Position numbers and translations under genes: made by a program. This document shows positions 27,462 through 34,669 of a stretch of DNA of 37,634 nt, one piece after another (within the stretch, counting starts at the first letter, position 1; every line of letters begins with the position of its first letter). Origin of the DNA: Betaproteobacteria bacterium (GTDB lineage: Bacteria > Pseudomonadota > Gammaproteobacteria > Burkholderiales > SG8-39); contig VGIA01000012.1 of NCBI GenBank assembly GCA_016868105.1, positions 1-37,634 on the forward strand, read 5' to 3'. The notes below the pieces were generated by a model. It was not told the origin of the DNA. It was given only the letters and a program-made list of their open reading frames with translations, and did no database searches.

Positions 27462-27872
27462 CTAGCGCGCCCCGAGCAGCCGCGCCGCGCGCGCCACCTG
27501 CGCCTTGCGCACCCAGAAGATCATGCCGAAGCGCCGGCTGCCGGCGGTGAGCGCCGTCAGCGCCACCAGGTTGATCCTGGCTGCCGCCAGCTTGCCCAGC
27601 ACGCCGGTCAGGGCGCCGACCCGATCCTCGCCCCGGACCAGGAAGGCGAGCTTGCGCGGCGAGATCTTCAGCTTCATCTTGCGCGCCGCGGCGCGGAACC
27701 TGGCGCCGTTGTCGGGCATGAAATCGACCTGGGCGCCGCCGCCGGCCGGAAAGCCGTGAAAGGCGCGCAGGTTGACCCCGGCGGACTTCATGGCCGCGAG
27801 CAGCGCGGCGCCGGCGCCGGGGCGCTGGGGAACCTTCATCGAGTAGTACTCCACCTTGCGGATGCTGGCCAT
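27462..27872 (-). CDS. ACT-domain-like protein, hypothetical
   Basis: Protein of 136 residues with two beta-alpha-beta units that look like tandem ACT domains: KVEYYSMKVPQRPGAGAALLAAMKSAGVNL (first, about 6-36) and KLAFLVRGEDRVGALTGVLGKLAAARINLVALTAL (second, about 74-110). The pattern hydrophobic strand, R/P-G-A-L-x helix, A-x-I-N-L strand is characteristic; ACT domains bind amino acids or small effectors. No catalytic or DNA-binding domain is fused. ATG 27872 has a strong GGAGG site upstream. It is divergent from the adenosyltransferase gene across 75 bp. The function is unknown. Confidence 0.7.
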   Translation of the reverse strand: MASIRKVEYYSMKVPQRPGAGAALLAAMKSAGVNLRAFHGFPAGGGAQVDFMPDNGARFRAAARKMKLKISPRKLAFLVRGEDRVGALTGVLGKLAAARINLVALTALTAGSRRFGMIFWVRKAQVARAARLLGAR

Positions 27873-27906
27873 GGTTGCCTCCTCTCATCGAGTGGGACTG
27901 CAGGCC

Positions 27907-27912
27907 TATAAT
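27907..27912 (+). promoter_or_regulatory. -10 box of the adenosyltransferase gene
   Basis: Perfect TATAAT lies 35 nt before the ATG at 27948, giving a conventional leader of roughly 29 nt without an obvious Shine-Dalgarno sequence. The reverse strand over the same bases gives TTATAG, a weak -10 candidate for the divergent ACT-protein gene. Confidence 0.45.
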
Positions 27913-27947
27913 TCTGCTCCTCTCCGGCTCCATCGACGGCCTTTTTC

Positions 27948-28514
27948 ATGGGCAACCGCCTCTCGAAGATCACCACCCGCACCGGCGACCGGGGCGAGAC
28001 CGGCCTGGGCGACGGCACGCGCCTGCCCAAGGACGCCGCCCGCGTCCAGGCGATGGGGGACATCGACGAGCTCAACTCCGCGCTGGGCCTGCTGCTGGCC
28101 GAGAAGATGTCCGTGCCGGTCCGAAATGCGCTGCTGCAGGTCCAGCACGACCTGTTCGACCTTGGCGGCGAGGTCTGCATCCCGGGGCACCAGATGGTCG
28201 GCCAGGCGCACGTCGAGCGCCTGGAGCAACTGACGCAGGCGAACAATGCCGGCCTCGCGCCGCTGAAGGAATTCATCCTTCCCGGCGGCACGCGCGCCGC
28301 GGCGATGGCCCACCTCGCCCGCACCATCTGCAGGCGCGCCGAACGCAGCCTGGTGGCGCTCGGCGGCACGGAAAACGTGGGCGACCCGGCCCGACGCTAT
28401 CTCAATCGGCTATCGGACCTGCTGTTCGTGCTCGGACGCAGACTCAACCGGTCCGCCGGCCGCGGCGACGTGCTGTGGAACCACGCGCGCGGCAAGCGCG
28501 CCCGGAAAGCCTGA
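27948..28514 (+). CDS. Cob(I)alamin adenosyltransferase, PduO type
   Basis: Protein of 188 residues that transfers the adenosyl group of ATP to cob(I)alamin to form coenzyme B12. The N-terminal ATP-binding motif is TRTGDRGETGLGDGTR, followed by MGDIDELNSALGLL, QHDLFDLGGEVCIPG, FILPGGT, and the C-terminal signature RRAERSLVAL with RYLNRLSDLLFVLGR, all as in PduO/MMAB enzymes. No propanediol or ethanolamine genes are near, so it probably supports a general B12-dependent enzyme such as methylmalonyl-CoA mutase. It also fits with the cobalamin-dependent QueG elsewhere in the window, although QueG does not need the adenosyl form. Confidence 0.94.
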   Translation: MGNRLSKITTRTGDRGETGLGDGTRLPKDAARVQAMGDIDELNSALGLLLAEKMSVPVRNALLQVQHDLFDLGGEVCIPGHQMVGQAHVERLEQLTQANNAGLAPLKEFILPGGTRAAAMAHLARTICRRAERSLVALGGTENVGDPARRYLNRLSDLLFVLGRRLNRSAGRGDVLWNHARGKRARKA

Positions 28515-28534
28515 GCGGCGCGCGCCGCGTTGGT

Positions 28535-28540
28535 TAGAAT
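28535..28540 (+). promoter_or_regulatory. Start-proximal -10 box of the HAD gene
   Basis: TAGAAT ends exactly 6 nt before the ATG at 28547, with TCCGCC between and no Shine-Dalgarno sequence. It lies in the 32-bp gap after the adenosyltransferase gene, so the HAD gene has its own promoter. Confidence 0.45.
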
Positions 28541-28546
28541 TCCGCC

Positions 28547-29266
28547 ATGGCCACGCCAAAGCCCGCGCTGAAAGCGCTGGTGTTCGACGTCTTCGGCACC
28601 GTCGTGGACTGGCGCGGCTCGCTCATCCGCGAGGGCCGGCGCCTCGGCAAGCGCAGGAACCTCGAGCTGGACTGGGCGGCGTTCGCCGACGCCTGGCGCG
28701 CCGGCTACAAGCCGGCCATGGCGCGCGTGCGCTCGGGCGAACTGCCCTGGACCACGATCGACCGGCTGCACCGCATGATCCTCGAGGACCTGCTGAGGCG
28801 GTTCGGCATCCGCGGCCTGTCGGAGGCGGACAAGTTCGAGTTCAACCGCGCCTGGCACCGGCTCGCGCCCTGGCCCGACGCCCGCGCCGGCCTGGCGCGC
28901 CTCAAGCGCCGCTACGTGATCGCCACGCTGTCCAACGGCAACGTCGCGCTGCTGGTGAACATGGCCAGACACGCCGGCCTGCCCTGGGACACGGTGATCT
29001 GCGCGGAGCTCTTTCACCACTACAAGCCCGACCCCGAGGCCTACCTCGGCACCGCCGCGCTGCTCGACCTCGCGCCGGCGCAGGTGATGCTGGTCGCGGC
29101 GCACAAGGACGACCTGCGCGCGGCGGCGGCCTGCGGCCTGAAGACCGGCTTCGTCCCCCGGCCCCTGGAGAAGGGGCCGACTTCGGAGCCCGACACCAAG
29201 CCCGAGGGTGATTTCACCGTGAATGCGAAGGACTTCGTGGACCTGGCGCGGAGGCTGGGCGCATGA
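28547..29266 (+). CDS. HAD-superfamily hydrolase, type II haloacid dehalogenase-like
   Basis: Protein of 239 residues. Motif I is LVFDVFGTVVDW (nucleophile Asp14), motif II is ATLSNGN, motif III Lys is in HHYKPDPEAY, and motif IV is AAHKDDLRAA. The cap insertion follows motif I, as in L-2-haloacid dehalogenase. The enzyme family hydrolyses the carbon-halogen bond of 2-haloacids, but the Ser-x-Asn-x-x-Asp of true dehalogenases is A-x-H-x-x-D here, so dehalogenase activity is doubtful and a phosphatase role is possible. Residues after about 195 (PRPLEKGPTSEPDT) are typical of the long proteobacterial type. A leaderless-type -10 precedes it. A receiver-domain relic begins directly after its stop. 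Confidence 0.85.
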   Translation: MATPKPALKALVFDVFGTVVDWRGSLIREGRRLGKRRNLELDWAAFADAWRAGYKPAMARVRSGELPWTTIDRLHRMILEDLLRRFGIRGLSEADKFEFNRAWHRLAPWPDARAGLARLKRRYVIATLSNGNVALLVNMARHAGLPWDTVICAELFHHYKPDPEAYLGTAALLDLAPAQVMLVAAHKDDLRAAAACGLKTGFVPRPLEKGPTSEPDTKPEGDFTVNAKDFVDLARRLGA

Positions 29267-29267
29267 G

Positions 29268-29564
29268 ACACCCTGTGTCAACCTGCGGCTCACCGGCAAC
29301 TGCGCCGACGACGCCATCGTGCTCGAGCTGCCGATGCCGGGCATCGGCGGCATCCAGGTCCTGGAGGGGATCCGCGCCGCCTCGCCCAACGCGACCACGC
29401 CGGTGATCGTCGTCTCGGTGCTGTCGGGCCCGGATACGAAGAACCGCTGCATCGCGGGCGGCGCCAATGCCTATGTCGTCAAGCCGGTGGAGCGCAAGTC
29501 GCTGGCGGCGACCCTGAAGGCGCAGACCGGGGCGGGCAACAAACCCAAATCGACGAGGACCTGA
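29268..29564 (+). pseudogene. Truncated response-regulator receiver domain
   Basis: This frame encodes about 95 residues matching only the second half of a receiver domain. It runs from the helix before strand 3 (CADDAIVLELPMPGIGGIQVLEGIRA) through TPVIVVSVLSG and AGGANAYVVKPVERKSL, with the conserved Lys of the KP motif. The first about 45 residues, including the acidic pocket, are absent, and no start codon lies in place. The phosphoacceptor position is Glu (VLELPMPG) where active regulators have Asp. The stop is 2 nt before the Rid gene. It is most likely a decayed CheY-like gene; a cryptic start inside the HAD gene would give a shadow N-terminus. Confidence 0.75.
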
Positions 29565-29566
29565 GG

Positions 29567-29953
29567 ATGGCCGAGATCAGCATCGAGAACGTGCAAGCCC
29601 TGGGCAAGCCGCTGGGCCAGTATTCGCACATGACGCGGGTGAGCAACGCGAAGGAAACCCTCTACATCGCCGGGATGCTCGCGCCCGGCGACACGTTCGA
29701 GTCGCAGTGCAGCGGCTGCTTCGAGCAGCTGGGCAAGGCGCTAAAGGCGGCCGGCGGCGGCTGGGGCAACGTGGCGCAGTTCACCACCTACCTGGTGCAC
29801 TCGCAGGACATCCCGAAGTTCATGGCCTGGCGGCTGCGGGAGTTCCCCAGGATGTTCCCCGACGGGAAATACCCGCCCAACACCCTGCTGGTGGTCGACC
29901 GCCTGGTCCAGGAGCAGTTCCTGGTCGAGGTTCAAACCATCGCGGCGCTCTAG
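29567..29953 (+). CDS. Rid family (YjgF/YER057c) protein
   Basis: Protein of 128 residues with the chorismate-mutase-like Rid fold. Features are VQALGKPLGQYSHMTRV at the N-terminus, TLYIAGMLA, FEQLGKALKAAGGGWGNVAQFTTYLV (the family signature region), and PNTLLVVDRLVQEQFLVEVQTIAAL at the end. In RidA the imine-hydrolysing Arg sits in a PARS motif; here the position reads PNTL, so the classical 2-aminoacrylate deaminase activity is unlikely and a non-RidA subfamily is indicated. ATG 29567 follows GAGGACCTGAGG, which supplies a ribosome-binding site. It lies 30 nt from the end of the convergent tctC. Confidence 0.88.
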   Translation: MAEISIENVQALGKPLGQYSHMTRVSNAKETLYIAGMLAPGDTFESQCSGCFEQLGKALKAAGGGWGNVAQFTTYLVHSQDIPKFMAWRLREFPRMFPDGKYPPNTLLVVDRLVQEQFLVEVQTIAAL

Positions 29954-29983
29954 GCGCTGCGATCCTGCACGCCGCTCTTTGAA

Positions 29984-30946
29984 TCAGTCGGGCTTCGCGC
30001 CGGAGCGCCTGACCAGCTCGGCGTAGGTCTTCTGCTCCGCGGCGACGAAGGCGGTGAACTGCTCCGGCGTGCGGATCGCCGGCGGCTCCGAGCCCATGGC
30101 GCGCAGGCGATCCCGGACATCCGGCGCCGCCATCGCCTTCAGGGTCTCGGCATGGAGCCGCTCCACCACCGGCTGCGGGGTCTTGCCCGGGGCCATCAGG
30201 CCCCACCAGGTGGTCATGTCGAAGCCCCTCAGGCCGGATTCGTCCAGCGTCGGCAGCTCGGGCAGGAAGCCCGAGCGCGCCCTGGTGGTCACCGCCAGCG
30301 CCCGCACCTTGCCCGAGCGCACGTTGGGCAGCGCGCTCGCCAGGTTGTCGAACATGAGCTGCACGCGGCCGGCCATCAGGTCCAGCACCGCCGGCGCTGC
30401 GCCCTTGTAGGGGATGTGGACCATGTAGGTTCCGGTCATGCCCTTGAACAGCTCCCCGGCCAGGTGCCCGGTGGAACCGGTGGAACCCGAGGCGAAGTCC
30501 AGCCGCCCGGGGCGCGATTTCGCCAGCGCCACCAGCTCGCCGACGTTCTGCGCCGGCAGCTCCAGGTTCACGATCAGGACATTGGGCACCTGCACCATCA
30601 GCGCGACGTGGCGGAAGTCCTTGATCGGGTCGTAGGGCACGCTGCCCATCAGGGTCGGGTTGATGGCGTGGGTGGCGATGGCACCGACCACCACGGTGTG
30701 GCCATCAGGCGCGCTCTTGGCGACGTAATCCACGCCCAGATTGCCGCCGGCGCCGGGCCGGTTCTCCACCACCACCGGCTGTCCCAGGGACTCCTGGAGC
30801 TTGGCCGCGATCAGGCGCGCCGAAATGTCGATCGGCCCGCCGGCGGCGTAGGGCGCGACGATGCGGACCGGGCGCGTGGGCCAGGCCTGGGCTGGCGCCA
30901 GGCCCGAGGTGGCCGCAAGCATCAGCAACAGTGCAAGACGTTTCAT
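29984..30946 (-). CDS. tctC: Tripartite tricarboxylate transporter substrate-binding protein (TctC/Bug)
   Basis: Periplasmic protein of 320 residues with signal peptide MKRLALLLMLAATSGLAPAQA. The Bug-fold motifs are WPTRPVRIVAPYAAGGPID, GQPVVVENRPGAGG, GHTVVVGAIATHAINP, YDPIKDFRHVALM, MVHIPYKGAAPAVLDLMAGRVQ, and a normal end. It is the last gene of a tctB-tctA-tctC operon, so unlike the two orphans at 14842-16759 it has its own permease. A 12-bp hairpin stands in the 64-bp gap to tctA. The ligand is unknown; citrate and tricarballylate are the classic examples, but Bug proteins vary widely. Confidence 0.93.
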   Translation of the reverse strand: MKRLALLLMLAATSGLAPAQAWPTRPVRIVAPYAAGGPIDISARLIAAKLQESLGQPVVVENRPGAGGNLGVDYVAKSAPDGHTVVVGAIATHAINPTLMGSVPYDPIKDFRHVALMVQVPNVLIVNLELPAQNVGELVALAKSRPGRLDFASGSTGSTGHLAGELFKGMTGTYMVHIPYKGAAPAVLDLMAGRVQLMFDNLASALPNVRSGKVRALAVTTRARSGFLPELPTLDESGLRGFDMTTWWGLMAPGKTPQPVVERLHAETLKAMAAPDVRDRLRAMGSEPPAIRTPEQFTAFVAAEQKTYAELVRRSGAKPD

Positions 30947-30966
30947 CGAACCGCCTCCTCAAACGA

Positions 30967-30992
30967 CGAGGGCGCGCCTCGGCGCGCCCTCG
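30967..30992. terminator. Strong GC hairpin between tctA and tctC
   Basis: CGAGGGCGCGCC and GGCGCGCCCTCG are perfectly complementary 12-bp arms around a 2-nt TC loop. It lies inside the tct operon, 18 nt after the tctA stop in the sense of transcription. There is no U-run, so it is better explained as a stabiliser or partial attenuator that uncouples binding-protein and permease levels. Confidence 0.55.
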
Positions 30993-31010
30993 AAACCGTG
31001 CCCCAGCCGT

Positions 31011-32522
31011 CTACTTTTGCTCCTCCCCGGCGAACGCCTGTTCGCGCTTGGAGCGCAAGGCGGGCAGGGAGATCACCACCAGCAACACGATGGAGATGAT
31101 GAGGAAGGTGGCGCTGATGGGCTTCTGGAAGAACACCAGCGGGTCGCCGCGCGACAGCAGCATCGCCCGGCGCAGGTTCTCCTCCATCAAGGGCCCCAGG
31201 ATGAACCCCAGGATCATCGGCGCCGGCTCGCAGGCGAGCTTGGCGCAGATGTAGCCCAGCACGCCAAAGAAGGCCATGATCAGGACGTCGAAGGGGTTGT
31301 TCGACAGGCTGAACACGCCGATGCACATGAAGACCAGGATCGCCGGGTAAAGGATGCGGTAGGGCACGGTGAGCAGCTTGATCCACAGGCCGATCATCGG
31401 CAGGTTGAGGATCACCAGCATCAGGTTGCCCACCCACATCGAGGCGATCATTCCCCAGAAAAGCTGCGGGCGCTCGGTCATCACCTGCGGGCCGGGGGCG
31501 ATGCCCTGGATCATCATGGCGCCGATCATGAGCGCCATCACCGCGTTGCCCGGGATGCCGAGGGTCAACAACGGGATGAAGGAGGTCTGCGCGCCGGCGT
31601 TGTTGGCCGACTCCGGCCCGGCCACGCCCTCGATCGCGCCCTTGCCGAACTCGTGCGAGTACTTGGAGACCTTCTTCTCCACGGTGTAGGAGGCGAACGA
31701 GGACAGCAGCGCACCGCCGCCGGGCAGGATCCCCAGCGCGGAACCGAGGGCGGTGCCGCGCAGGATCGAGGGCGCCATGCGCTTGAAATCCTCCTTGCTC
31801 GGCATCAGCCGGCCGACCTTGCTGGTGAACACCTCGCGCTGGTCGGTCTGCTCCAGGTTGACGATGATCTCGGCCAGCCCGAACATGCCCATCGCCACCA
31901 CGACGAAGCCGATGCCGTCGGCCAGTTCGGAGACGCCGAAGGCAAAGCGCAGCACGCCGGAGTTGACGTCGGTCCCGACCAGGCCGAGCAGCAGCCCGAG
32001 CAGCACCATGGCGATCGCCTTGATGAGCGAGCCGCTCGCCAGCACCGTGGCCGCCACCAGGCCCAGCACCATCAGGGAGAAGTACTCCGAGGGGCCGAAC
32101 TTGAGCGCGACCTCGGCCAGCGGGGGCGCAAACAGCGCCACGACGAGCGTGGAGATGGTTCCGGCAAAGAACGAGCCAATCGCCGCGGTGGCAAGCGCCG
32201 GGCCGGCGCGGCCGCGCCGCGCCATCTGGTAGCCGTCCAGGCAGGTGACCACCGACGAGGATTCGCCCGGCAGGTTGACCAGGATCGCGGTGGTGGAGCC
32301 GCCGTACTGCGCGCCGTAGTAGATGCCGGCGAGCATGATGAGGGCGCCGATCGGGTTGAGGTTGAAGGTGATCGGCAGCAGCATGGCGATGGTCGCCACC
32401 GGCCCGACGCCGGGCAACACGCCGATCAGCGTGCCCAGGACCACGCCCACCAGGCACATCAAGAGGTTGAACGGCGACAGCGCGACGCCGAAGCCGAGCG
32501 CGAGGTTGGAGAGGATTTCCAT
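31011..32522 (-). CDS. tctA: Tripartite tricarboxylate transporter large permease subunit TctA
   Basis: Integral membrane protein of 503 residues with about 11-12 hydrophobic segments. The TctA hallmarks are NLLMCLVGVVLGTLIGVLPGVGP near the N-terminus, then AGIYYGAQYGGSTTAILVNLPGE and IPLLTLGIPGNAVMALMIGA, the two glycine-rich re-entrant motifs expected to form the translocation path. With TctB it makes the permease served by TctC and driven by ion gradients. The start is 19 nt downstream of the tctB stop. A GC hairpin separates it from tctC. Confidence 0.96.
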   Translation of the reverse strand: MEILSNLALGFGVALSPFNLLMCLVGVVLGTLIGVLPGVGPVATIAMLLPITFNLNPIGALIMLAGIYYGAQYGGSTTAILVNLPGESSSVVTCLDGYQMARRGRAGPALATAAIGSFFAGTISTLVVALFAPPLAEVALKFGPSEYFSLMVLGLVAATVLASGSLIKAIAMVLLGLLLGLVGTDVNSGVLRFAFGVSELADGIGFVVVAMGMFGLAEIIVNLEQTDQREVFTSKVGRLMPSKEDFKRMAPSILRGTALGSALGILPGGGALLSSFASYTVEKKVSKYSHEFGKGAIEGVAGPESANNAGAQTSFIPLLTLGIPGNAVMALMIGAMMIQGIAPGPQVMTERPQLFWGMIASMWVGNLMLVILNLPMIGLWIKLLTVPYRILYPAILVFMCIGVFSLSNNPFDVLIMAFFGVLGYICAKLACEPAPMILGFILGPLMEENLRRAMLLSRGDPLVFFQKPISATFLIISIVLLVVISLPALRSKREQAFAGEEQK

Positions 32523-32541
32523 GTCCGCTACCTTCGCGCCG

Positions 32542-33207
32542 CTATTGGAGGAACGCGGGCCAGATCGGGAACGGCAGCGTCAGGCCGTGCACGAAGACCA
32601 CGACCGAGAACAAGGACAGCAGCACCGCCAGGATCGCCACCTCCTTCGTCTTGTACTCGTGGCCGCCCAGCGCCGCCACGAACACCAGCAGGATGGTGGC
32701 CAGCACCAGGCCGAGCGGCTTGAGCAGGTAGGCGAACACCATGCCGCAGGCGAGGATCAGGATCAGCGGCTTGGTCTTGGGCCGGAACAGGAACGACAGC
32801 ACCGCGAGGATCACCGAGGCGGCGAGCATGCCGTAGTCGCCGCTCTTGAACAGTACCTTGCTGCCGTAGCCCAGCCCGGCGAACAGGGCGACGCCGACCA
32901 CGAAGTCCAGGATTCCGAACGACATGTTGGCCTTCATGGTCTCGGGCGGCAGCTTGGAGAGGAGGCCGCGCAAGAACACGACCAGGCCAAGGATTGCGAG
33001 CAGCCCGCCCAGCACGGTCGGGAAATACGCCGGGCCCATGCGAAGCGCCGTGCCCATCTGGTAGCCGTACTCCGGGTTGCCCCAGCCCATCGACTTCCAG
33101 GCCGCGACGAGGAACGCCGGCGGACCGACGGCGATGATCATCGCCGCGAGGCCAAAGCCCATGAACATCAGCCCGGCCCAAAAATCCTTTTCGTTCTTGA
33201 TCTGCAT
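32542..33207 (-). CDS. tctB: Tripartite tricarboxylate transporter small permease subunit TctB
   Basis: Protein of 221 residues with four to six hydrophobic segments (about 10-35, 65-82, 96-115, 125-165, 190-212). TctB proteins are poorly conserved; identification rests on size, the WAGLMFMGFGLAAMIIA start, YGYQMGTALRMGPAYFP (the family's conserved segment) and position before tctA. It leads the operon tctB-tctA-tctC. The ATG at 33207 is preceded, after a single A, by an 11-base poly-G run, which may serve as or interfere with ribosome binding. TACACT at 33259-33254 is the likely -10. Confidence 0.92.
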   Translation of the reverse strand: MQIKNEKDFWAGLMFMGFGLAAMIIAVGPPAFLVAAWKSMGWGNPEYGYQMGTALRMGPAYFPTVLGGLLAILGLVVFLRGLLSKLPPETMKANMSFGILDFVVGVALFAGLGYGSKVLFKSGDYGMLAASVILAVLSFLFRPKTKPLILILACGMVFAYLLKPLGLVLATILLVFVAALGGHEYKTKEVAILAVLLSLFSVVVFVHGLTLPFPIWPAFLQ

Positions 33208-33208
33208 T

Positions 33209-33219
33209 CCCCCCCCCCC
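33209..33219 (-). repeat. Homopolymeric poly-G tract (11 bases on the sense strand) before the tctB start
   Basis: Eleven consecutive C on the plus strand read as G on the tctB sense strand and end 1 nt before the ATG. Nothing comparable occurs elsewhere in the window. Poly-G tracts slip in replication, so length changes could tune translation or spacing; a sequencing length error is also possible. Confidence 0.9.
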
Positions 33220-33253
33220 GACGGGCTGTCGCTCCCTGCGCGAAGCGGCGCGG

Positions 33254-33259
33254 AGTGTA
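33254..33259 (-). promoter_or_regulatory. -10 box of the tctBAC operon
   Basis: Minus-strand TACACT stands 46 nt before the tctB ATG, giving a leader of about 40 nt that includes the poly-G tract. No strong -35 is seen. Confidence 0.3.
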
Positions 33260-33299
33260 GCATGATGGCGAAGCCCGGTCGCCTCGACCGGAAACCGCG

Positions 33300-33416
33300 G
33301 GCAAGGTGCTGAAGGACGGCAGCCTCAAGGCCGACCAGGTGCACCCGAACGCGCGCGGCTACCGCCTGATCGCAGAGAAGTTGGCGGCCCTGCTGAAAGA
33401 AGCCGGCGCGATCTGA
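33300..33416 (+). pseudogene. C-terminal fragment of an SGNH/GDSL hydrolase (arylesterase/thioesterase-like)
   Basis: A plus-strand frame of 38 codons ending with TGA at 33414 reads [20 protein letters not shown] then [18 protein letters not shown]. This is the characteristic tail of TesA-like SGNH hydrolases, including the D-x-x-H catalytic pair (Asp-Gln-Val-His) and the closing amphipathic helix. The remaining about 170 residues (GDS and GxND blocks) are missing, and upstream lies the tctB promoter. The gene was therefore cut by a past rearrangement. It overlaps the 3' end of the convergent glycosyltransferase gene. Confidence 0.75.
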
Positions 33417-33996
33417 GGCGCGCGAGGTCGGCGGGCCGATCCACGTCCCAGAGCGTGCGCAGTTCCTGCAAGCTCCAGCCCAGGCGCGCTGCGCGCCTGC
33501 GCGTCTCGCGCAGGACCTCGGGGCCGCCCCAGGGCATGCCGTCGAACAACGCCGGCGACGCGCGCCTCAGGCCAATCAACGGGTAACCGCCGTCTTCGGC
33601 CGGCGCAAGCACGAGGTCGGCTCCCGCGCGCAGCGCGGCGAACGCGGCGCGGATGTCCGCCGGGCGCAACTCGGGGCAGTCCGAACCGATCAGCACCGCC
33701 GCATCGGCGCGCGCGAGCGCGCCCTGGAGCGCGCCGTGCATGCGCGCGCCAAGGTCGCCCCCGGCCTGCGTCCTCAGGCGTATGCCATGGCGCCGCGCCA
33801 GCGCGCGGAACAGCGCATGGCCGCAATGCGGCGCGCAGTGCAGTTCCACCGCCCCGCAGCGCGCCGCGCGCGCCGTCGCCACCGCGCGCGCCAGCAGTTG
33901 CGCGTGCAGGCGGGCCGCGCCCGCGGCGCCCAGCGCGGAGCGCAAGCGGGACTTGACCCGGCCGGGCCGCGGCGCCCGGGAGAAGACGATCAGCAC
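33325..33996 (-). CDS. TIGR04282-family glycosyltransferase (arsenosugar-biosynthesis type)
   Basis: Protein of about 223 residues with a nucleotidyl-sugar GT-A-like core: [23 protein letters not shown] at the N-terminus, [18 protein letters not shown], then [21 protein letters not shown] (Asp for metal-sugar binding) and [14 protein letters not shown], ending [17 protein letters not shown]. These are hallmarks of the TIGR04282/DUF2064 family, which NCBI names after arsenosugar clusters. The start is GTG 33996, 4 nt after the TIGR04283 stop. About 28 extra residues at the C-terminus overlap the SGNH relic and are probably read-through. The acceptor is unknown; the family also occurs outside arsenic loci. 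Confidence 0.88.
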   Translation of the reverse strand: MLIVFSRAPRPGRVKSRLRSALGAAGAARLHAQLLARAVATARAARCGAVELHCAPHCGHALFRALARRHGIRLRTQAGGDLGARMHGALQGALARADAAVLIGSDCPELRPADIRAAFAALRAGADLVLAPAEDGGYPLIGLRRASPALFDGMPWGGPEVLRETRRRAARLGWSLQELRTLWDVDRPADLARLRSRRLLSAGPPTSLRSGGSRARSGAPGRP

Positions 33997-34000
33997 CGCC

Positions 34001-34669
34001 TCAGGCCGCTCGCGAATAGCGGCGCGCCAGCTCTTGCGGGTCCGCGCCCAGCGCATAGGCGAGCCGCAGCCGCCACATGTGCACGATCGTGCACATCGCG
34101 CCCCGCTCGTCCCAGCGCCGGCCGGAGGTCACCGCCTTCGCGCGCAGGCAGGCCGGCGCGCCGTGCCGCTTCATTTCCTTGCTGAAGGCGATGTCCTCCA
34201 TCAGCGCGATGTCGGGAAAGCCGGTGAAATCGGCGCGGCGCACGAAGATCGCCTGGTCGCCGGTGGCGATGCCGGTGAGACGCGAGCGCCAGTTCATGAA
34301 GAACCCGACCATCCCCAGCAGCGGCGAGCGGCCCTCGATGCGCACGTCGAAGCGGCCCCAGCGGCGCGCCTCGAGCGCCGCGGCGACCTGCCGGTCCGCA
34401 TCCGGGGGCAGCCGGGTATCGGCATGCAGGAACAGCAGCGCTTGGCCCGAGGCGGCGGCGGCGCCGGCGTTCATCTGCCGCGCGCGGCCGCGCGGCGCGG
34501 CGATCACCCTGTCGGCGAGCGGCGCGGCGAGCGCCGCGGTACCGTCGGCGCTGCCGCCGTCGGCCACGATCACCTCGTGCCCGCGGGCGCGCAGCGGCGC
34601 GAGCAGCGCCAGCGTCGCGGCGATGCCGCCGGCTTCATCCAGCGCCGGGACGATGACGGAAAGCTTCAC
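34001..34669 (-). CDS. TIGR04283-family glycosyltransferase (GT2, arsenosugar-biosynthesis type)
   Basis: GT2-like protein of 222 residues: LSVIVPALDEAGGIAATL at the N-terminus, VIVADGGSADGT (nucleotide-sugar site), RGRARQMNAGAAAASGQALLFLHADTRLP with the DxD-equivalent HADT, then GDQAIFVRRADFTGFPDIALMEDIAFSKEMKRHG, a strong family signature. There are no long membrane helices, though a short hydrophobic patch near SPLLGMVGFFMNW may attach it to the membrane. The start GTG 34669 overlaps the DUF547 stop as GTGA. The pairing with the TIGR04282 gene is conserved widely. The sugar and the acceptor are unknown. Confidence 0.9.
   Translation of the reverse strand: MKLSVIVPALDEAGGIAATLALLAPLRARGHEVIVADGGSADGTAALAAPLADRVIAAPRGRARQMNAGAAAASGQALLFLHADTRLPPDADRQVAAALEARRWGRFDVRIEGRSPLLGMVGFFMNWRSRLTGIATGDQAIFVRRADFTGFPDIALMEDIAFSKEMKRHGAPACLRAKAVTSGRRWDERGAMCTIVHMWRLRLAYALGADPQELARRYSRAA

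Noticed and set aside
28547-29266. HAD protein as a proven 2-haloacid dehalogenase
   Set aside because: The Ser-x-Asn-x-x-Asp motif IV of true dehalogenases is replaced by Ala-x-His-x-x-Asp, so only a HAD hydrolase call is justified.
29567-29953. Rid protein as a RidA enamine/imine deaminase
   Set aside because: The Arg of the PARS motif needed for the reaction is absent (PNTL).
30967-30992. Hairpin between tctA and tctC as a full intrinsic terminator
   Set aside because: There is no T-run after the stem and tctC belongs to the same operon; stabiliser or partial attenuator fits better.
30861-32723. 620-residue plus-strand frame over tctA
   Set aside because: Antisense shadow rich in His, Gln, Asp and Arg with no recognisable domain.
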